From Candidatus Sedimenticola endophacoides (GTDB lineage: Bacteria > Pseudomonadota > Gammaproteobacteria > Chromatiales > Chromatiaceae), in the NCBI GenBank assembly GCA_003062205.1, contig PQCP01000108.1, positions 1 to 44,304 on the forward strand: 44,304 nucleotides of DNA, written 5' to 3'. Shown piece after piece: positions 20,621 through 29,641 of this stretch; position 1 is the first letter of the stretch, and each line of letters starts with the position of its first letter. Position numbers and translations under genes: made by a program. Below the pieces are notes generated by a model. The model made no database searches. It saw only the letters and a list, made by a program, of their open reading frames with translations, and was not told the DNA's origin.

Positions 20621-22029
20621 CGCGAACTCCTCAGGCGGGGATCGAAGGCGTCACGCACCACGTCGGAGAAGAGGTTGGCCGAGAGCACCAGGGTGAACAT
20701 GAAGATCATCGCGGCCGCCAGTGACCACCAGACCACCGGCTCCCGGGCCATCTCCAGGCGCGCGCTGTTGATCATGTTGCCCCAGCTGTTCATGGTCGGG
20801 TCGACGCCGATATTGACGTACGAAAGCACTGCCTCGGCCAATACCAGCCCGGAAAAATCGAGCACCACGGTGATCAGTACGATGTGCAGGACATTGGGCA
20901 GGATGTGGCGGGTGATGATCTGGAAATGCCCCACCCCGAAGGCGGTGGCCGCCTGCACGTAATCCACCTCACGCAGCTTCAGGGCCTCGCCGCGCAGCAG
21001 CCGGCACAGTCCGGTCCAGCTGGTGACACCGAGGATCAGACAGAGAAACAGCAGGCGCAGGTCGGCCCGCTCGACCAGGCTGTTGAACTCTTCGGCGTGG
21101 TTGCTCATATAGATCTGCAGCATCAGGATCGCGGCCGCGATCAGCAGCACCCCGGGGATCGAGTTGAGGGTGGTGTAGAGGTACTGGATCAGGTCATCCA
21201 CCCAGCCCCTGAAGTAACCGGCCATGATACCGAGCAGGATCGCCGCCGGAAGCATCACCAGGGTGGTGAGGGTGCCGATCAACAGCCCGGTGCGGATGCT
21301 CTTGAGGGCCTGATAGAAGACATCCTCGCCCACCTTGTCGGTGCCCAGCAGATGGAACTTGGAGGCCAGCTCCGCGCTCCACATGCCCAGCACCAGCAGC
21401 AGCGTGAGGACAAACAGGCCGGTGCGCCAGGGGATCGCGCAGCGACCGCCGAGCACCTCGCGGGCCACGAACTCGAACGAGCAGCCCCGGCGCAGGGTGA
21501 GAAAGATCAGCAGAAGATTGCCCAGCACGAGACTCAGGGCCAGGCCCTTGAGGATGCCGATGAGGCTCAGCCCGAGCACACTCCACAGCCAGTCACGTTC
21601 AGGATCGGCGAGATGCGCCCCACCGTATTCGAGCCTCGGGTAATCGCGCACCGTGCTGCCGTCGGCCAGCTCGATGGTCTCCTTGGCATAGAGGTGCGTC
21701 GCCAGGGGCGCCGAGTAGGTCTTCTCCTGGCGACTGCGCAGCCCGCTGACCAGGTGGTCGAAGAGGCTGATCACCTCGGATGAATGGAGCGTGCCCCCAT
21801 CCCGGCCGGCGGGGTCTGCCGGGGGATGAAAATGCACCGAGTCGAGCAATCCGATGAGCAGGTAGAAACTGAGCACCACCAGCGTGCCGAGCCCCACCCG
21901 GCTGCGAATCACGAAGCGCCAGGGCGCGCGCAGATGCTCACGGCGCGAGGCATAAAAGCCGAAGCCGAGCGCCCCCGCCAGCAGCAGGAAGATCAGGGCG
22001 TCAGTCCACAGGATCACCAGCGGCTGCAT
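20617..22029 (-). CDS. ABC importer permease, DppC/OppC type, extended N-terminus
   Basis: The C-terminal 280 residues are a standard binding-protein-dependent permease: LGTDKVGEDVFYQALKSIR near residue 225, several membrane spans and the coupling helix REVDYVQAATAFGVGHFQII. The protein is long (470 residues against about 300-340), because about 200 extra N-terminal residues carry two membrane segments (near 5-27 and 45-65), a hydrophilic segment of about 80 residues with HSSEVISLFDHL, and another one to two spans. Similar long forms may exist in relatives; I cannot check. It overlaps the ATPase gene by 4 bases and follows the other permease by 82 bases. Confidence 0.88.
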   Translation of the reverse strand: MQPLVILWTDALIFLLLAGALGFGFYASRREHLRAPWRFVIRSRVGLGTLVVLSFYLLIGLLDSVHFHPPADPAGRDGGTLHSSEVISLFDHLVSGLRSRQEKTYSAPLATHLYAKETIELADGSTVRDYPRLEYGGAHLADPERDWLWSVLGLSLIGILKGLALSLVLGNLLLIFLTLRRGCSFEFVAREVLGGRCAIPWRTGLFVLTLLLVLGMWSAELASKFHLLGTDKVGEDVFYQALKSIRTGLLIGTLTTLVMLPAAILLGIMAGYFRGWVDDLIQYLYTTLNSIPGVLLIAAAILMLQIYMSNHAEEFNSLVERADLRLLFLCLILGVTSWTGLCRLLRGEALKLREVDYVQAATAFGVGHFQIITRHILPNVLHIVLITVVLDFSGLVLAEAVLSYVNIGVDPTMNSWGNMINSARLEMAREPVVWWSLAAAMIFMFTLVLSANLFSDVVRDAFDPRLRSSR

Positions 22030-22111
22030 GCGCCCTCCGGCCCGGTTCGGGTGAATCGCAACCCCGGGGCGAGCTGCTCCGGCACACGCCCGGGGGGGGA
22101 TGGGACGGGGC

Positions 22112-23089
22112 TCATGACAACCTCACTCGGGGATCGACCAGGGTGTAGGAGATATCGGTCAGCAGCAGCCCCAGGATGTAGAGCACGGAGCCGAGAAAGA
22201 CCATGGCGCGCACGATGGCGAAATCCTGGTTGTTGATCGCATCGATGGTGTAGCTGCCCAGCCCCGGGATGCCGAAGAACGACTCGGTGATCAGGCTGCC
22301 CATGAACAGCAGCGGCAGCACCACCACCACGCCGGTCAGGATCGGAATCATGGCGTTTCTCAGCACATGCCGGAACAGCACCAGCCGCTCCGACAGCCCC
22401 TTGGCCCGCGCGGTGCGCACATAGTCCTTGTTGATCTCCTCCAGGAACAGGGTACGGTACCAGCGGGTCCCCGCGCCCACCCCCTGGACCACGCCGATGA
22501 GCACCGGAAGCAGCAGGAACTTGAGCGCGTCGAGACCGGTGTCATACCCGGAAATCGGCACCAGGTGCAGCAGTTTGCCCACCAGATACTGGCCGCCGAT
22601 GATATAGAACAACCCCGATATGGACATCATCACCACGCACAGCACCACACTCCAGAAATCGATATAGGTGGCCCGAAAGAAGGCGATCAGCAGGGCGAAG
22701 GTGATGTTGATCAGCAACCCCACCAACAGCACCGGCAGAGCAATGGCGAGGCTGGGCCACATGCGCTGGGAGATGTCGTAGCCGATGTCCCGCCCGCTGT
22801 CGGAGGAGCCGAACTCGAATTTGAACAGCTTCAGCGATTTCTGGAAAAAGATGGTGTCGGTCAGCCGCTCCGCCCCACTGGCGGCGGCGTTGTAGAGCAC
22901 CGGCCGGTCGTAGCCGCGCTCGGCCTTCCAGGCCTGTACCGCCTCCGGTGAGACGCGCTTCTGTCCCAGGTGCATGCGCGCCATGTCGTCGGGCGAATTG
23001 ACCACGAAGAAGAGCAGGAAGGTGAAGACATTCACCCCGATCAGGATGGGTATGGCGTAGAGCGCGCGCCGCACGATATAGGCCATCAT
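22112..23089 (-). CDS. ABC importer permease, DppB/OppB type
   Basis: Classic DppB-family permease: MMAYIVRRALYAIPILIGVN at the start, a periplasmic loop with YDRPVLYN, five to six membrane spans, the coupling segment DYVRTARAKGLSERLVLFRH and the ending YTLVDPRVRLS. The frame opens at 23290, but the conserved start and a GAGGAG 9 bases upstream fix it at ATG 23089, overlapping the stop of the binding-protein gene (ATGA). It pairs with the OppC-type permease to form the channel. Confidence 0.93.
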   Translation of the reverse strand: MMAYIVRRALYAIPILIGVNVFTFLLFFVVNSPDDMARMHLGQKRVSPEAVQAWKAERGYDRPVLYNAAASGAERLTDTIFFQKSLKLFKFEFGSSDSGRDIGYDISQRMWPSLAIALPVLLVGLLINITFALLIAFFRATYIDFWSVVLCVVMMSISGLFYIIGGQYLVGKLLHLVPISGYDTGLDALKFLLLPVLIGVVQGVGAGTRWYRTLFLEEINKDYVRTARAKGLSERLVLFRHVLRNAMIPILTGVVVVLPLLFMGSLITESFFGIPGLGSYTIDAINNQDFAIVRAMVFLGSVLYILGLLLTDISYTLVDPRVRLS

Positions 23090-25272
23090 CGGGCGGCACT
23101 CCTCTCGTGGCGGCGGTAGAGCCGCACCGCCGGGAGCGCCGACAGCACCAGCAGCGCTACCAGCAGAGCGAACGGCCACAGCACCGGTGGGTTCCACAGG
23201 GTGCGCATCCGGGCCCGCTCCCCCGGCAACAGCCGTTTGTATTTCAGGGTGTTGTTCGCCATCAGGTTCGGTTTGACGTTGCGGTACCAACCGTGGAACA
23301 GCGAAACCGCCTTGGGGTGGAAGCCGAAGTGCCAGGGGGCGTCGCGGCGCGCGATCTCCACCATCTGATCGATGATCGCCTGACGTTCGGGACCGTTGGA
23401 CATGTTCTTCATACGCTCGAACAGGGCGTCGAATCGGGGGTTGGCGTAGTTGGCGGCATTCTCCCCCCCATGCGCCACCTTGCCATTGGGACCGTAGAGC
23501 AGGAACAGAAAATTCTCAGGGTCCGGGTAGTCGGCGTTCCAGCCCCACATGAAGATCTGGGCATTGCCCTCGCGCATCTTCTCCTGGAAACGGTTGTAGT
23601 CGGTGGCCCGGATCACCAGTTGAATGCCCAACTTGGTAAATTGCTTGCGCATCCAGTTGAGGCGCGCCTTGTCATCCGGCCCGGAGGCGGTGGTGTCGTA
23701 GTAGAGGATCAGCGCCTTGCCGGTGGCGGCGTCCCGCCCGCCGGGGTAGCCGGCCCGCTCCAGCAGTTCGCGCGCCTGTTCCAGCGGACGGCGGCGGGGT
23801 GTCGTGCCGGTTGCCTGGTAAATGTAGGGATTGATCGCGGCATCCCCCTCATGGCTGCCGAAGATCCCCGGCGGCAGCGGCCCCTGGGCGGCGATCCCCC
23901 GGCCGTTGTTGAAGATGGAGATGTACTCCTCGAAGTCCACCGCGATGGAGATCGCCCGGCGCAGGAGGCGTGCCCGCTCAGCGTCGCCACCGACCACCGG
24001 GTCACCCATATTGAAGCCCATGTAATAGATCGATGTAGTGACCGCCTCCTGCAGGCGGATCCCCTTCGCCTCCAGTGCCTCGGCGAGCCCCAGTTCACCC
24101 TGCTCGGAGAAGCGCACCGCCTGATCGAAACTGTCCGACGAGACCCCCGAGGTGTCGTAGTAGCCCTGCAGGAATTTGTTCCAGTAGGGGATACTCTCCT
24201 TCTCCAGGCTGTACACCGCCCGGTCGATGAACGGGAGCGCGGCGCCGGCATCCTCCAGCAGCCCGGCGGCACGATCACCCGCCTCGCCCTCTGCCGGATA
24301 ACGCTCGCCGTGATAGTTGGGGTTGCGCGCCAGTACCATGCGCAGATTGGGGTTGTTCTCGGTGAGCATGAAGGGGCCGCTGCCGAGGGGATACCAGTTG
24401 AGGGTGATGTTGCGCTGCTCCATCCCGGGCTGCCCGTAGAAGGCCTCCGCCTCCCAGGGCATGGGGGCGAAGAAGGGCATCGCCAGCCAATAGACGAACT
24501 GGGGGTACTTGCCCTTGAGGCGGACCCGGAAACGGTGGCGGTCGATCACCTCCACCCCCTCCAGGGCGTGGTCGCGCAGATCGAAATAGGGCTGCTCCCG
24601 CCCCGACGACGCCTTCCGCGCCTCATGGGCACCACCAACCCGCTCACCGAACTCATTGAAACCGACGATGTACTCGCCCATCACCCCGGCGATCGGGGAG
24701 TGCAGCCAGGGGGCGGCGAGGCGCTTGATCTGGTGCACGAAATCTTCTGCGGTCACCTCACGGCTGCCGGTGGCGGAAAAATCCGTCAGGGTGTTGGCCC
24801 CACGCACCTGCTCCGGGGTCAGGGCGTGATAGCGATAGCCGCCCCGGTCGTCCAGGGCAAAGGCCGGGTGGGGCTGATAGCGCATCCCCGGCCGGATCCG
24901 CACCTGATACTCGCTAAAGACGATCTCGGCGTCGCGGGCATGCTCCCCCAGGGGTTGGCCCGCCGCGTCGAGATAGATCGCCTCGGGTACCGCCTCGGCC
25001 GCCAGTGGAATCAGATCGTAGGGACGTTTCAGGAAGTGGTACTGGAGAGGCGGCTCGTAGACCTGGGCGATGAAGGCGTACTCGTTGGCGCTGTAGGAAC
25101 GCACCGGATCGAGGTGCTTGGGCCGCTCACTGAACGAGCTGTAGAGGACATTGCTCTCCCGCTCGGAAGCGGGGTAGGGGTTGTTCCAGCCGCCCCCGCC
25201 GCAACCCGAAAGCAGCAGGATCAGCGCGGCCGGGGGGCAAAGGCGTATCAACCCGCGCAGCTTAAAGTCCAT
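23086..25272 (-). CDS. ABC importer substrate-binding lipoprotein, family 5
   Basis: Extracellular solute-binding protein of family 5 (DppA/OppA/YejA-like), which captures peptide-type ligands. A lipobox LLSGC lies near residue 24, so the mature protein is lipid-anchored. Landmarks include PKHLDPVRSYSANEY, LNWYPLGSGPFMLTENN, ARNPNYHGERYP, IYYMGFNMGDPVVGGDA and FMWGWNADYPDPENFL. At 728 residues it is long, and it ends in a hydrophobic span (WPFALLVALLVLSALPAVRL) followed by basic residues, giving a second, C-terminal membrane anchor, which is unusual for the family. First gene of the four-gene importer; divergent from fabI. Confidence 0.9.
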   Translation of the reverse strand: MDFKLRGLIRLCPPAALILLLSGCGGGGWNNPYPASERESNVLYSSFSERPKHLDPVRSYSANEYAFIAQVYEPPLQYHFLKRPYDLIPLAAEAVPEAIYLDAAGQPLGEHARDAEIVFSEYQVRIRPGMRYQPHPAFALDDRGGYRYHALTPEQVRGANTLTDFSATGSREVTAEDFVHQIKRLAAPWLHSPIAGVMGEYIVGFNEFGERVGGAHEARKASSGREQPYFDLRDHALEGVEVIDRHRFRVRLKGKYPQFVYWLAMPFFAPMPWEAEAFYGQPGMEQRNITLNWYPLGSGPFMLTENNPNLRMVLARNPNYHGERYPAEGEAGDRAAGLLEDAGAALPFIDRAVYSLEKESIPYWNKFLQGYYDTSGVSSDSFDQAVRFSEQGELGLAEALEAKGIRLQEAVTTSIYYMGFNMGDPVVGGDAERARLLRRAISIAVDFEEYISIFNNGRGIAAQGPLPPGIFGSHEGDAAINPYIYQATGTTPRRRPLEQARELLERAGYPGGRDAATGKALILYYDTTASGPDDKARLNWMRKQFTKLGIQLVIRATDYNRFQEKMREGNAQIFMWGWNADYPDPENFLFLLYGPNGKVAHGGENAANYANPRFDALFERMKNMSNGPERQAIIDQMVEIARRDAPWHFGFHPKAVSLFHGWYRNVKPNLMANNTLKYKRLLPGERARMRTLWNPPVLWPFALLVALLVLSALPAVRLYRRHERSAAR

Positions 25273-25384
25273 TCCGGTACCAACTCATGAATCCGCTGTT
25301 CATCCGCCACATGATAAAGGGAGAAAGGGCGCGCGTCATTTGGAAAAGCGTGCGCGACGAGTGCCGTAGGTTGTTCTTTTACCG

Positions 25385-25401
25385 TACTGGATTTTCCGGT
25401 A
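25385..25401. promoter_or_regulatory. Inverted repeat in the fabI upstream region
   Basis: TACTGGA-TTT-TCCGGTA is a near-perfect 7-bp inverted repeat, 90 bases before fabI, next to an AT-rich stretch. It may be an operator for a fatty-acid regulator; I cannot assign a known one. Confidence 0.3.
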
Positions 25402-25491
25402 ACGTAGCACTCTGCCGGAGGGGCGGTCGTCCGGCCCCTGCTTCCGAGCCCCCGCCCCCGTCTAACAGCCTACACAGCGCAAGGATTTCAA

Positions 25492-26268
25492 ATGGGTTTT
25501 CTGCAAGACAAAAAAGTCCTCATCACGGGCATCGCCAGCAACCGCTCCATCGCCTACGGCATCGCCCGTGCCATGCACCGGGAGGGGGCGCAACTGGCCC
25601 TCACCTATCAGAACGAGAAGCTGAAGAAGCGGGTAGAGAAATTTGCCCAAGAGTTCGGGTCCGACATCATCCTGCCGCTGGATGTCACCAACGATTCGGA
25701 GATCGAAAACCTGTTCGCCGAGCTGGGCAAGCGCTGGGACGGCCTAGACGGCCTGGTCCACTCCATCGCCTACGCCCCGGCCGACCAGCTGGAGGGGAGC
25801 TTCGCGGACGCCGTCACCCGCGAAGGGTTCCGGGTGGCGCACGACATCAGCGCCTACAGCTTCGCCGCCATGGCCCGGGCCGGGCGCGCCATGATGGCCG
25901 GGCGCAACGCCGCCATGGTCACCATGACCTACCTGGGCGCGGTGCGCACGGTGCCCAACTACAACACCATGGGGGTGGCCAAGGCGAGCCTGGAGGCGAC
26001 CATGCGCTACCTGGCCGACTCCCTCGGGCCCGACGGCATCCGCGTCAACGCCGTCTCCGCCGGTCCCATCCGCACTCTGGCCGCCGCCGGTATCAAGAAC
26101 TTCAAGGCGATGCTGGAGGAGGCGGAACAGAAGACCCCCCTGCGGCGCAACGTCACTATCGACGAGGTGGGCAACGCCACCGCCTTCCTCTGCTCCGACC
26201 TCGCCTCCGGCATCACCGGCGACGTACTCTATGTCGATTCCGGCTACAACATCGTCGGCAAGACCTGA
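25492..26268 (+). CDS. fabI: Enoyl-[acyl-carrier-protein] reductase (NADH)
   Basis: Last step of each fatty acid elongation cycle, reducing enoyl-ACP. It is a short-chain dehydrogenase of the FabI branch: the NADH loop [20 protein letters not shown] in the core, the catalytic pair in [15 protein letters not shown] (Tyr with Lys seven residues on), and [13 protein letters not shown]. Length 258 residues is typical. AAGGA precedes the ATG. It is co-directional with the cytochrome gene 29 bases on. From memory, fabI also sits between ppiD and an ABC importer in Pseudomonas. Confidence 0.97.
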   Translation: MGFLQDKKVLITGIASNRSIAYGIARAMHREGAQLALTYQNEKLKKRVEKFAQEFGSDIILPLDVTNDSEIENLFAELGKRWDGLDGLVHSIAYAPADQLEGSFADAVTREGFRVAHDISAYSFAAMARAGRAMMAGRNAAMVTMTYLGAVRTVPNYNTMGVAKASLEATMRYLADSLGPDGIRVNAVSAGPIRTLAAAGIKNFKAMLEEAEQKTPLRRNVTIDEVGNATAFLCSDLASGITGDVLYVDSGYNIVGKT

Positions 26269-26297
26269 GCGGCAGAAAACGCTTACAGGGAACCCCC

Positions 26298-26714
26298 ATG
26301 AGAAACGCACCCCTTCTGGCCGGCGCCGCACTGGCCCTGAGCGTCACCTGCGGCTATCCGGTCCTCGCGGACGGCGATGCAAACGGCAGGGAGGTGTTCG
26401 AGTCCCTCTGCCTGAGCTGCCACCCGGCCGAGCGCACCCCGACCCTGTCGGCACCGCCGATCTTCGCGGTCAAGGATCACTATCTGCGCACGCACCCGAC
26501 CCGGGAGGCCTTCATCGCCCGCCTCAGCACCTGGCTGGAGCGGCCCGATCCCAACGCCTCATTGATGCCGGGGGCCCTGCGCCGTTTCGGCACCATGCCC
26601 CGCCAGGAGTTGAACGCGCAGCAGCGCCGGGCGGTGGCCGCCTTTCTCTACGACACCCCAATGGAGCAGCCCGGCTGGTACCGGGAGCACTATCGCAAGG
26701 AGCATGGGAAATAG
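26298..26714 (+). CDS. Small exported c-type cytochrome
   Basis: A signal peptide (about residues 1-24) leads to a single haem-attachment motif CLSCH (Cys38, Cys41, His42) typical of class I cytochrome c. A candidate axial Met lies in FGTMPRQELNAQQRRAVAAFL, where the following helix is conserved in this fold. The mature protein is about 114 residues and would act as a periplasmic electron carrier; partner unknown. AGGGA lies before the ATG at 26298. The 29-base gap to fabI suggests cotranscription, though no functional link to fatty acid synthesis is obvious. A role in sulfur or respiratory electron transfer is conceivable but not shown. Confidence 0.86.
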   Translation: MRNAPLLAGAALALSVTCGYPVLADGDANGREVFESLCLSCHPAERTPTLSAPPIFAVKDHYLRTHPTREAFIARLSTWLERPDPNASLMPGALRRFGTMPRQELNAQQRRAVAAFLYDTPMEQPGWYREHYRKEHGK

Positions 26715-26887
26715 CCCGCGATGCCCTGGCCGTTCCGCCGCCAGGTACGGGGTCAATTGTCCAATGGCAGGGCAAACAGGCGAGCGGATCGGGTGCAATC
26801 GCCTCCGCTCCGGGATGCGGCTGAGTAGTGGCCGGTCGCTATGGTGGCGGAACCGCACCGCCCGACAGGCGATGCGGGCTCGGGGGT

Positions 26888-28837
26888 CTAGGGCTGCGGC
26901 GCGCGGGCGGTAATCGAAACATCGCCCTGCTGGCGTAGATTCTCCAGCATCCGCTGATAATAGGTCTCGCCCAGGGCACGTTGCAGGACCATCGCCAGCA
27001 TCTGTTCGCCACCCAGCTCCGCGGCCTGTTCCAGGGTGCCCTCGCGCACCCCCTTGAGGGCGATCAGGGCCGCGTCGCCACCGACCAGGGAGGCCGATGC
27101 GTAGACGGCCTGCCCCTCCTGCCCCGGTTTTGGCATCCGGAACAGCTGGGCGAGGATGGCGGGGTCGAGCGATGGCGCGCCCCGGTCGACAAAGCCCTGG
27201 TTGATCAGGGTCAGCCCCTCGCGCTGGGCGAGCTCCAGCATACCGGTACCCGCGCGCAGCTCCGCGATCAGCTCATTCACCCGTGCACCGGCCTTGGCGG
27301 AGGCCTTGCTGCGCTGCAGCTCGGCCTCGATCGCCGCCCGCACCTCATCCAGGGGCTTGACCGCGGCGGCCTGGTGTTCAACCACCCGCGCAACCACCAC
27401 ATGCTCAGGCTCCAGCTCAATCACCTCGCTGTTGTTGCCCTGATTGAGCACATCGTCGCTGAACAGGGTGTTGATCAGGCGGGGTGAGGCGAAAATCCCA
27501 TCACCGCCGTCACGTGTCACCCAGTCGCTCTTGCGCACCTCAAGCCCCAACGCCTCGGCGGCGGGCAGCAGGGTGCTGGGATCATCGTAGGCGATATTGC
27601 CGAGCCGGTCGGCATACTCGTAGAACTGGCGCTCGGCCTCGCTCCTGAGATAGGCCATACGCACCTGGTCAAACGCCTCTTCCAGGCTCTTGCCCTGGGG
27701 AGGATGGACCGCCGCGAGCTGGAACAGATGGACACCGAAGCCGCTGCGCACCGGTTCGCTCAGCTCGCCCGGGGTCATGGCGGCCAGGGCATCGTCAATC
27801 GCCTGATCGCCGAAGCTCCCGGTCTCGAAGGTACCAAGGTCGCCACCGAATTCCGCCGATGCCGGATCCTGGGAGAGCTCGCCGGCCACGGCGGCGAAGC
27901 TCTCGCCCGCCCTGATCCGTTCCAGCGCCGCACGCGCCGCCGCCTCGGCGGCCTCGACCTCCGCCGCCTCGGCGGCCTCGACCTCCGCCGCCTCCGCGCC
28001 GGAATCAAGGGCAAACAGGATATGGCTCGCCTGCCGCCGTTCGGCGGTCATATACTCGTCCCGGTGATTCTCGTAGTAGGCGGCAATGGTGGCATCGTCA
28101 ACGTCGAGTTTGCTGACAATGTCACCGGCGTGCAGCTCCAGGTACTCGGCCCGGATGCGCTCCGGCACCATGTAAGCGCCCGGGTTGGCCTCGTAGTGGG
28201 CACGCACCTCCTCCGCACTCACATCGACCGTTCCACTGAAGCCGCCGGCCGGCAGGACCAGATAGCTGAGATCCCGTTCCTGGAGGCGCAGCCTGACCAG
28301 ACGTTCCACCTCAACCGGGGTGGCGAAGGCCGAGAGCCGGATGGCGCTGCCGATCTGCCGGCTGACGATGCCCTGACGGACCTGCTCCTCGAAACCGGCC
28401 GGGGTTAAACCCTGGCGACGCACCCCGCGCTCGTAGGCCTGCTGATCAAACTGTCCGTCGACCTTGAAGGAGGGCACTCCGAGGATGGTCTGGCGCACCA
28501 GGTCATCACCGATGCGCAGGCCGAAATCCCGTGTACGCTGAGCCACCAGCGTATTCTGGATCATGGAGTCAAGCACCTCGCGGCGCAGCGCTGCCTCGTC
28601 CAGCAGGTCGGGCCGGTACTCCTTGCCCATGCGCTCCCGGAGCTGCTGTCGGAACTCCCGGTAACCGATATCGAACTCGCGCTCGGTAATATCGTGTCCA
28701 TTGACCGTGGCGACGATGGCCTCGGAACCACCGCCCAGGTATTCGTTGATCCCGAACAGGGCGAACGGGATGGTGATCAGCCCGACGATGATCCAGGCGA
28801 TCACCCCTTGCGCGCGTTCCCTAATCGACTGCAGCAT
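26888..28837 (-). CDS. ppiD: Periplasmic peptidyl-prolyl isomerase/chaperone PpiD
   Basis: Inner-membrane-anchored chaperone near the Sec translocon. One membrane span lies at about residues 12-32 (VIAWIIVGLITIPFALFGIN), followed by a SurA-N-like chaperone domain, a parvulin domain beginning RRQASHILFALDSG (about 265) and reaching EFGGDLGTFETGSFG, and a C-terminal helical region. The length (649) is close to E. coli PpiD (623). An Ala/Glu-rich insertion with two perfect 24-base repeats interrupts the parvulin domain near residues 280-305. The order hupB, tRNAs, ppiD on one strand is conserved with Pseudomonas, from memory. Confidence 0.94.
   Translation of the reverse strand: MLQSIRERAQGVIAWIIVGLITIPFALFGINEYLGGGSEAIVATVNGHDITEREFDIGYREFRQQLRERMGKEYRPDLLDEAALRREVLDSMIQNTLVAQRTRDFGLRIGDDLVRQTILGVPSFKVDGQFDQQAYERGVRRQGLTPAGFEEQVRQGIVSRQIGSAIRLSAFATPVEVERLVRLRLQERDLSYLVLPAGGFSGTVDVSAEEVRAHYEANPGAYMVPERIRAEYLELHAGDIVSKLDVDDATIAAYYENHRDEYMTAERRQASHILFALDSGAEAAEVEAAEAAEVEAAEAAARAALERIRAGESFAAVAGELSQDPASAEFGGDLGTFETGSFGDQAIDDALAAMTPGELSEPVRSGFGVHLFQLAAVHPPQGKSLEEAFDQVRMAYLRSEAERQFYEYADRLGNIAYDDPSTLLPAAEALGLEVRKSDWVTRDGGDGIFASPRLINTLFSDDVLNQGNNSEVIELEPEHVVVARVVEHQAAAVKPLDEVRAAIEAELQRSKASAKAGARVNELIAELRAGTGMLELAQREGLTLINQGFVDRGAPSLDPAILAQLFRMPKPGQEGQAVYASASLVGGDAALIALKGVREGTLEQAAELGGEQMLAMVLQRALGETYYQRMLENLRQQGDVSITARAPQP
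27942..27989 (-). repeat. Two perfect 24-base tandem repeats in ppiD
   Basis: The 24-base unit starting GCCTCGGCGGCCTCGACC on the plus strand occurs twice without change (27942-27965 and 27966-27989), with a partial copy after. It encodes 8-residue units of the EVEAAEAA type. Confidence 0.9.
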
Positions 28838-28872
28838 GATCTTTATCGACTCGCGATTGATTTTGTTGGCTG

Positions 28873-28902
28873 AAAAACAAACGGGGTATCCATTGATACC
28901 CC
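28873..28902 (-). terminator. Terminator after tRNA-Asp
   Basis: On the minus strand GGGGTATC-AATG-GATACCCC (perfect 8-bp stem) is followed by GTTTGTTTTT. It lies 16 bases after the CCA end of tRNA-Asp and would end a hupB-tRNA-Val-tRNA-Asp transcript. Confidence 0.93.
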
Positions 28903-28918
28903 GCGTCTCTTCGCATGT

Positions 28919-28995
28919 TGGCGGAGCGGACGGGACTCGAACCCGCGACCCCCGGCGTGACAGGCCGGTATTCTAACCAACTGAACTACCGCTCC
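28919..28995 (-). tRNA. tRNA-Asp (anticodon GTC), CCA encoded
   Basis: 77 bases with the acceptor GGAGCGG paired to CCGCTCC, discriminator G and encoded CCA. The anticodon loop is CCTGTCACG with anticodon GTC, and the T-arm has GGTTCGAGTCC. It follows tRNA-Val by 6 bases on the same strand. Confidence 0.97.
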
Positions 28996-29001
28996 TCGAT
29001 C

Positions 29002-29077
29002 TGGTGGGTGCTGCAGGGATCGAACCTGCGACCCTCGCCTTGTAAGGGCGATGCTCTCCCGGCTGAGCTAAGCACCC
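29002..29077 (-). tRNA. tRNA-Val (anticodon TAC), CCA encoded
   Basis: 76 bases with acceptor GGGTGCT paired to AGCACCC, discriminator A and encoded CCA. The anticodon loop is CCTTACAAG, anticodon TAC, and the T-loop is GGTTCGATCCC. It begins 12 bases after the hupB stop codon, so it is probably processed from a longer transcript. Confidence 0.97.
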
Positions 29078-29089
29078 CAGGAAGGCGCG

Positions 29090-29362
29090 CTAGTTTACGG
29101 CATCTTTGAGCGCTTTACCAGCCTTGAACGCGGGGCTCTTGGAAGCGGCGATCTGGATGGTGGCGCCGGTCTGGGGGTTGCGTCCGGCGCGGGCGGCGCG
29201 CTCGCGCACGCTGAAGGAGCCGAAGCCCACGATAGTGACCTGGTCACCGCTTTTCAGCGCTTCGCTGATGGCCTCAACCATACCGTCGAGCGCGCGGCCA
29301 GCGGCCGCCTTAGAGATGTCGGCGGCATCGGCCATTGCATCGATCAAATCCGTCTTATTCAT
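29090..29362 (-). CDS. hupB: DNA-binding protein HU-beta
   Basis: Small histone-like protein that bends and compacts DNA as a dimer. The 90-residue chain starts [18 protein letters not shown], has the core [21 protein letters not shown] whose RNPQTG arm tip intercalates in DNA, and ends in KALKDAVN. A strong sigma-70 promoter lies about 100 bases upstream. It sits between lon and two tRNA genes, as in related genomes. A typical monocistronic HU promoter plus tRNA read-through is likely. Confidence 0.97.
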   Translation of the reverse strand: MNKTDLIDAMADAADISKAAAGRALDGMVEAISEALKSGDQVTIVGFGSFSVRERAARAGRNPQTGATIQIAASKSPAFKAGKALKDAVN

Positions 29363-29460
29363 GTAAAGAGGTCTCCCCAGTAGTTATTCGTAAAGTACCC
29401 TGTGGCAAGGGTGGGCGGTAAATCCTGTGCGCCGGGGTAACGGGCGCCAACGAGGCTCAA

Positions 29461-29490
29461 TTTATACCAGCGCGCCAGAAGCAGTGTCAA
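29461..29490 (-). promoter_or_regulatory. Strong hupB promoter
   Basis: On the minus strand TTGACA (perfect -35), an 18-base spacer and TATAAA. The leader to the hupB ATG would be about 90 bases. It probably also drives the two downstream tRNAs. Confidence 0.82.
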
Positions 29491-29641
29491 GGCGCCTGTG
29501 CTGTCCAAAAAGCCTTATTTTACAATCTCTTCAGGGCTGCAGGCCCCAGCATTTTCGACCTAAAAAGCAAGTCCCCAGGCACGCGCCGGACACCCTGTCC
29601 CGCACGCCCGGGGCACGCCCGTTAAGGAACAATGACTTGGC

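Noticed and set aside
18623..20962. 779-codon open frame opposite the ABC ATPase gene
   Set aside because: It is the antisense shadow of a GC-rich gene; the opposite strand has complete Walker and signature motifs. The same holds for 10452-12029 (opposite pyrG), 23107-25290 (opposite the binding protein) and 29645-31549 (opposite lon).
28838..28872. Promoter for ppiD
   Set aside because: No credible -35/-10 pair was seen in this short gap, so none is listed.
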